DNA from: Methyloceanibacter sp.
GTDB lineage: Bacteria; Pseudomonadota; Alphaproteobacteria; Rhizobiales; Methyloligellaceae
Assembly (NCBI GenBank): GCA_030064755.1
Contig: JASJEH010000032.1
Coordinates: forward strand, 1 to 35,323
DNA length: 35,323 bases
Direction of reading: 5' to 3'
The first letter of the stretch is position 1. Each line of letters starts with the position of its first letter. The notes under the pieces were generated by a model. It worked only from the letters and a program-made list of their open reading frames with translations, was not told the origin of the DNA and did not search any database. Made by a program: the position numbers and the translations under genes. Below, one piece after another: positions 30,698-35,323 of this stretch.

Positions 30698-31185
30698 CGC
30701 TCAAGCTCCCTGCCCCGAAGTTCGGTTTTCACAATCACCTTGTCGGGCGAAAAGGCCTCTCGCATCACGTCGATCGAAGCTTCCGGATTGGTGTCCCCGC
30801 ACATGAAGACATCCAGCGCCGCATAGCTGTGCTCTGGCCAGCTATGGATCGAGATGTGCGACTCGGCGAGCACCGCCACGCCCGAGACGCCGCCATTGGG
30901 CTCAAAACGATGCAGATGAATATGCAGCAGCGTTGCGCCCGCGGCGTCCACACAACGTCTCAGTGTCGTTTCTATGTGGTCGAGATCGTCGAGCCGCGCC
31001 GCGCCGAGAAGATCGATTAACAGATGGGTGCCCGCGTAGCGGATGCCGTCTCTCTCGCAGAAAAAATCATTGTGTCCCTCGCCCCCTTTGGGATCGACAG
31101 ACACGGCCTGCGCTTCTTCCGTTTGGGCGGTGCTTGAACCATGATCCAAGTCCATCCCCACTTGGAAGAGGGCGTCACTGGACAT
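30646..31185 (-). CDS. speD: S-adenosylmethionine decarboxylase proenzyme
   Basis: GTHLLIDLLGAARLDD, VLAESHISIHSWPEHSYAALDVFMCGDTNPE (self-cleavage ES/H site). Confidence 0.93.
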   Translation of the reverse strand: MSSDALFQVGMDLDHGSSTAQTEEAQAVSVDPKGGEGHNDFFCERDGIRYAGTHLLIDLLGAARLDDLDHIETTLRRCVDAAGATLLHIHLHRFEPNGGVSGVAVLAESHISIHSWPEHSYAALDVFMCGDTNPEASIDVMREAFSPDKVIVKTELRGRELERWNAGSKRHSMTASASA

Positions 31186-31397
31186 GGCGTCCTCCCCAAC
31201 CAGCAGATAGATCCAGTCGAATAAGGGGCAGTTTCTTGCACCGCGCGAGTCACCCTTGCAAGCGGTTTTTGGTGCGGTTGGTCACATTGGGACTCCGTGA
31301 CGCGTGTTACGCACACTGCGGACGCGCTTTAACTGCGATGGTCACAGCGAGGCGTTAGACCAGCCCCGCCACCCTGACTAAAGGAGAGGACACGCGC

Positions 31398-32501
31398 ATG
31401 ATCTTCTTGGCCCGTAGTCTGTCCCTGGCACAGCGCACCGCTCTAGGCATCCTGATGCTGGGGATCCTCTTGACCCCCAGCGAAGCTGCTTCAGAAGCGC
31501 TCCCCAAGCTTGGTGCGGCGTTGTCGCAAACGTCCGTTTCGGGCCTCTCGTCCGGCGCGTTTATGGCGGGCCAGTTCCAGATCGCTCACTCCAAGGACAT
31601 CGTTGGCGCCGGGATCGTGGCAGGCGGCCCCTATGCCTGTGCCGAATCGTCGATGGCGCGTCTATTCCCTTATTGGCCAACAGCCATGCCGCAGAACGCT
31701 ATCCGCGCGGTACAAGGCTGTATGCAGACGACGCTCGGGGAGCCCGACCCCGAGAAGCTGATCGCGCGGGCACGCGAGCTGGCGGAGGACGGTGACATCG
31801 ACCCGCTCTCTGGGCTCAGTAGGCACAATGTGTATCTCTACTCCGGTGACAAGGACACCACGGTCAGCCGGCCTGTGGTCGAGGCAGCTAGGAAGTTCTA
31901 CGAACGCGCGGGCGTACCGACAGGCAACCTTTCCTACGTGGAAGGCGATGGGGGCCACGCCTTCATCACGGAAGAAGGCGGTGCTGCCTGCGGGCTCTCC
32001 GAGACCCCCTATGTGAGCGACTGCGACTACGATCAGGCTCGCGCCATTCTGGGCTGGATCTATGGGCCGCTGAACCCGGCCGCCTCGGAGCCCAAGGGCG
32101 AGTTCGTGGTGTTCGAACAGGACGAATTCGCCGGTTCTGGCGAGGGGCTCGCCGATGAAGGCGTGGTCTACATTCCTCCTTCCTGCCGGGATGCGCCGGG
32201 CTGCCGTGTCCACGTGGCTTTACATGGCTGCCAGCAGTCGCGCGCCCGCGTCGGGGGCGCCTTCATTGAAGAGACGGGCTTTGCGGAGTTGGCCGACGCG
32301 AACCGGCTGATTATCCTATTTCCCCAGATCGCTTCCAGTGCCGTGAACCCGAAAGGGTGCTGGGACTGGTGGGGCTATACGGGCCTCGACTATCTTGGCA
32401 AGGACGCGCCTCAGATCAATGCGCTGTGGAAGATGATCGAGCGCCTGGCGGAGCCTTCCGAAGCGGCTGCAGAGGAGGCAGCGTCGCCCACGCAGGAGTA
32501 A
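31398..32501 (+). CDS. Secreted PHB depolymerase family esterase
   Basis: Signal peptide-like N-terminus, lipase box GLSSGAFMAGQ, VHVALHGCQQSRARVG, CWDWWGYTG, KDTTVSRPVVEAARKFYE. Confidence 0.85.
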   Translation: MIFLARSLSLAQRTALGILMLGILLTPSEAASEALPKLGAALSQTSVSGLSSGAFMAGQFQIAHSKDIVGAGIVAGGPYACAESSMARLFPYWPTAMPQNAIRAVQGCMQTTLGEPDPEKLIARARELAEDGDIDPLSGLSRHNVYLYSGDKDTTVSRPVVEAARKFYERAGVPTGNLSYVEGDGGHAFITEEGGAACGLSETPYVSDCDYDQARAILGWIYGPLNPAASEPKGEFVVFEQDEFAGSGEGLADEGVVYIPPSCRDAPGCRVHVALHGCQQSRARVGGAFIEETGFAELADANRLIILFPQIASSAVNPKGCWDWWGYTGLDYLGKDAPQINALWKMIERLAEPSEAAAEEAASPTQE

Positions 32502-32506
32502 CGACC

Positions 32507-32971
32507 ATGGCCAGCGGCAGACCCGTCCTGATCTTCGAGGCGCCGCTTGACTCCTGCCTCTATCGAGATGCCTTGCGCCTGCGCGAGAAAATCCTGCGTC
32601 GGCCGCTCGGGCTCACTGTCAGCAACGAAGAGTTGGCGGACGATACCATGCGGCAGCACTTCTGTGCCGTGGACTGCGGCGCAGTGGTCGGTACGGTGTC
32701 CTTGCGGCCCCTGGACGAGACAACACTCCATCTGAAACAGATGGCGGTGACGGAGCCGATGCGGTCAGCACGCGTCGGCTCACGCCTCGTAAACCACGCT
32801 GAGCGATGGGGCGCCGCGGCCGGATTTCGGGTCATGATCGCCCATGCCCGCGTTGGCGCGGAAGGGTTCTACCTCAAGCACGGCTATGTGCAGGCGGGCG
32901 AAACCTTTTTCGAACAGACGATCCCCCATGTCTTGGTGAGGAAGCTCTTGGTGAGGAAGCGCCTGCTCTAA
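32507..32971 (+). CDS. GNAT family N-acetyltransferase
   Basis: REKILRRPLGL, LHLKQMAVTEPMRSARVGSRLVNHAERWGAAAGFRVMIAHARVGAEGFYLKHGYV. Confidence 0.88.
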   Translation: MASGRPVLIFEAPLDSCLYRDALRLREKILRRPLGLTVSNEELADDTMRQHFCAVDCGAVVGTVSLRPLDETTLHLKQMAVTEPMRSARVGSRLVNHAERWGAAAGFRVMIAHARVGAEGFYLKHGYVQAGETFFEQTIPHVLVRKLLVRKRLL

Positions 32972-32980
32972 GAGAACCCG

Positions 32981-33925
32981 TCACAAGGCGCGGGGTTTTC
33001 CCGGAACGCCGAGCGGACAGTCAAGGGCTGCGCGGTCCCAGTTCGCGCCATTCGCCGCCGCCTCATAGGTGGTGATCAGAAAGTCCAACAGCGCCTGGTC
33101 TGGATCTGCCGCGGTCCGAACCGCCTCATAGGGAAGCACAAACTCCTTTAGCGTGTCATCGTAGAAGGCCTCGGCCGGCTTGACCGGAGCCTTGGCGTAA
33201 CCCTCTGGCTCCGGATAGGCATAGGCGTAAAAGGCGGCGTACTCGACCCCGGCACTTCCGGGCCAGAAACCTGCACTGCTTACCTCATGGCTATAGGCTT
33301 CTTGCGCGACAGAGTCGGGAAGATTTGGCACGCCGCCCGGATGAAGCGGCGCCGTCCGGCCCGAGAACCGCGTGACCGCCATGTCGAAGCTGCCCCAGAA
33401 AAAGTGCACGGGGCTGGATTTACCCAAGAATCCTGTTCGGAACAGCTTGAACACCCGGTCGATCTGAAGTAGCGCGCGCCAGTGGCGCTCTGCATAGTCC
33501 GGGTCGTAGGACGCATGGGTCTCGTCTTCACTGAACCGAATCGCGTCGGGGATTTCGTTCGGCACCTGGTGAATACGCACTGGAAGCCCGAGCTCCGAGA
33601 GCGCCGCCATGACCGCCGCATAGAAGTCGGCTACCGTCCGTGGCCGCAGCTCAACCTCTTTGGTGGCTCCGTCGTCGGACGAGATTATGAGGACATGGCG
33701 GATGAAATCAAAGGTCAGCTCGAATGTTCGATTTCCATGAGGAATCGCGCTGGTGGTCAGACCGCGCGGGGTGACATAGAGCGTGCAGTGCCAGGAATGG
33801 TTGAGCCATGGCGTTTGGACCAGGCGCATCTTGCCGGCGATCTGCGTCCATAGGTGCAAGGTGGCAGCGGTGTCACGCCAAGCGGCGTATGGTAAGTCTG
33901 GCCAAGTTTCATTGGCGTTCGTCAT
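32981..33925 (-). CDS. DUF5996-like protein of unknown function
   Basis: WPDLPYAAWRDTAATLHLWTQIAGKMRL, LNHSWHCTLYVTPRGLTTSAIPHG, HFFWGSFDMAVTRFSGR. Confidence 0.75.
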   Translation of the reverse strand: MTNANETWPDLPYAAWRDTAATLHLWTQIAGKMRLVQTPWLNHSWHCTLYVTPRGLTTSAIPHGNRTFELTFDFIRHVLIISSDDGATKEVELRPRTVADFYAAVMAALSELGLPVRIHQVPNEIPDAIRFSEDETHASYDPDYAERHWRALLQIDRVFKLFRTGFLGKSSPVHFFWGSFDMAVTRFSGRTAPLHPGGVPNLPDSVAQEAYSHEVSSAGFWPGSAGVEYAAFYAYAYPEPEGYAKAPVKPAEAFYDDTLKEFVLPYEAVRTAADPDQALLDFLITTYEAAANGANWDRAALDCPLGVPGKPRAL

Positions 33926-33980
33926 GCTTGGAGCCTCATATGCGGGACGTCAGGAAGGGACAACTCAAAAGGAGCGGATA

Positions 33981-34445
33981 ATGAGCTTAGAGGTTGGAGA
34001 CAAGGCGCCCAGTTTCAACCTGCCTACCGATGGCGGCGGTAAAATCTCGTTGAATGACCTCAAGGGCGAGGCGGTAATCCTATACTTCTACCCCAAGGAC
34101 GACACACCAGGCTGCACCAAGGAGGCTTGCGGCTTCCGCGATGCGCTGCCCGACTTCTCCAAAGCCAAGGCGAAAGTGATTGGCGTCTCCAAGGACCCGG
34201 TGAAGAAGCACGACAAGTTCAAGGAGAAGTATGACCTCACCTTTCCGCTCGCCTCCGACGAGGACGGCAAAGTCTGCGAGGCCTATGGGACCTGGGTCGA
34301 AAAGAGCATGTATGGCCGCAAATACATGGGCATCGACCGCTCCACCTTTCTCATCGACGGCAAAGGCGTGGTCCGCGCCATTTGGCGCAAGGTGAAGGTG
34401 CCCGGTCATGTCGACGAAGTGTTGAAGGCCGCGCAAGCGCTTTAG
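33981..34445 (+). CDS. bcp: Thioredoxin-dependent thiol peroxidase (Bcp-type peroxiredoxin)
   Basis: MSLEVGDKAPSFNLP, YFYPKDDTPGCTKEACGFRD; SD AAAGGAG upstream. Confidence 0.95.
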   Translation: MSLEVGDKAPSFNLPTDGGGKISLNDLKGEAVILYFYPKDDTPGCTKEACGFRDALPDFSKAKAKVIGVSKDPVKKHDKFKEKYDLTFPLASDEDGKVCEAYGTWVEKSMYGRKYMGIDRSTFLIDGKGVVRAIWRKVKVPGHVDEVLKAAQAL

Positions 34446-34469
34446 GGGGCCGCACCGCGGTCTGTCTCG

Positions 34470-35323
34470 ATGGCACTTCTGCTGTCCGTAAGATTTTGGC
34501 TTTGCGTCGTTGTCGCGGCGCTGGCACTCGCCGCCTCGATCTTTGGACCGCCGCTATACCGCATTGCCTTGCTCGGTTCCGGCTACATGGCCCAGCAGCT
34601 ATGCGCGGGGATCTTCGTTTCGGGCCGCAGTTTCGGCCATGTCATGTCGGAGGACCTCACCGGTCCTGGCCTTGGCGCCTTGTCCCTGTTCAAGCCTCAT
34701 GTGGACGAGACCGCCATGACGGTGCGCGCATCCGCTTATGGCATCGCCGGCCAGACGGCGGTGTACCGGGATGGACTCGGCTGTACGCTGATCCGGCACG
34801 AATCAGCGGAGGCCCTGCGCGCAAAGACGCCCGGCCTCTTCGCCGCCAAGCCTCCAGATTCGGACGCCGCGTGGCCCATCGGTGCGGGCGTCGCCGCAAG
34901 CGCCCAGGGCGCCAGTATCGACTGGCCTGCGGGCGTCGATGCTCCTGCGGCAAGCGAAGCGCTAGACGCGATCTTTGCCGAACCCAATCCAGAGAAGCCA
35001 CGAAACACGCGCGCGCTTGTTGTTGTCCACAATGGCCGCCTTGTAGCCGAGCGTTATGCGCCCGGGTTCGATGCTCAGATGCCGCTGGTTGGCTGGTCGA
35101 TGAGCAAGACGGGGACGAATGCACTCATCGGGCTCCGGGTCAAAGACGGCAAGCTTGCACTCGAAGAACTGCGCCTAATGCCCGAGTGGCTCGGGCGGGA
35201 CGACATGCGGGGCGCGATCACCCTCAACGCGTTGCTTCGCATGATTTCTGGCTTAGCCTTTTACGAAGATCCCGATGACAAGCTGAGCGATGTCTCCCAG
35301 ATGATGTTCGTGCAGGAAAACAC
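34470..35323 (+). CDS. Serine hydrolase / beta-lactamase-related protein (truncated by window edge)
   Basis: ATG 34470 opens MALLLSVRFWLCVVVAALALAASIFGPPLYR...; RALVVVHNGRLVAERYAPGFDAQMPLVGWSMSKTGTNALIG (SxxK); open to the window end, so absent from the ORF track. Confidence 0.8.
   Translation, partial: MALLLSVRFWLCVVVAALALAASIFGPPLYRIALLGSGYMAQQLCAGIFVSGRSFGHVMSEDLTGPGLGALSLFKPHVDETAMTVRASAYGIAGQTAVYRDGLGCTLIRHESAEALRAKTPGLFAAKPPDSDAAWPIGAGVAASAQGASIDWPAGVDAPAASEALDAIFAEPNPEKPRNTRALVVVHNGRLVAERYAPGFDAQMPLVGWSMSKTGTNALIGLRVKDGKLALEELRLMPEWLGRDDMRGAITLNALLRMISGLAFYEDPDDKLSDVSQMMFVQEN

Noticed and set aside
34382-35278. 298-aa ORF listed in the track
   Set aside because: Arg/Cys-rich out-of-frame translation of the serine hydrolase gene and the end of bcp.

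Overview
This 35.3 kb window is a dense, high-GC alphaproteobacterial chromosome segment. Gene content looks Hyphomicrobiales-like, possibly from a methylotroph; that placement is inference. The left part is the conserved replication-initiation neighbourhood: moeB-like, dut, coaBC, ubiB, ubiE on the minus strand, then mutM, enoyl-CoA hydratase, ABM monooxygenase, rpsT, rhodanese, dnaA, dnaN, recF, gyrB on the plus strand. It continues with a PBP1A-type penicillin-binding protein, a YgjP-type metallopeptidase, intracellular phaZ, an ABC exporter + SCO1 operon, a RegB/RegA (ActS/ActR) redox two-component pair, mmcB, egtB-egtD, a PPi-type phosphofructokinase, speD-speE, a secreted PHB-depolymerase-like esterase, a GNAT, a DUF5996-like protein, Bcp and a truncated serine hydrolase. 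I saw no mobile element, CRISPR array, rRNA or tRNA. No gene cluster here is clearly a new system. The least explained signals are non-coding: (i) two adjacent strong inverted repeats between ubiE and mutM, whose TGC-N3-GCA cores resemble two sites upstream of phaZ; (ii) a three-copy 14-bp operator-like array (two direct, one inverted) between rpsT and dnaA; (iii) a likely dnaA-operon promoter with a nearby GANTC site, a DnaA-box-like site and a 12-bp palindrome at the expected start; (iv) two unrelated three-copy arrays with exact 17-bp period upstream of rpsT and of the phosphofructokinase gene; (v) a 12-bp perfect inverted repeat between mmcB and egtB. A RegB-type kinase with Gly instead of the expected acidic residue after the phospho-acceptor His is the most unusual protein-level observation.
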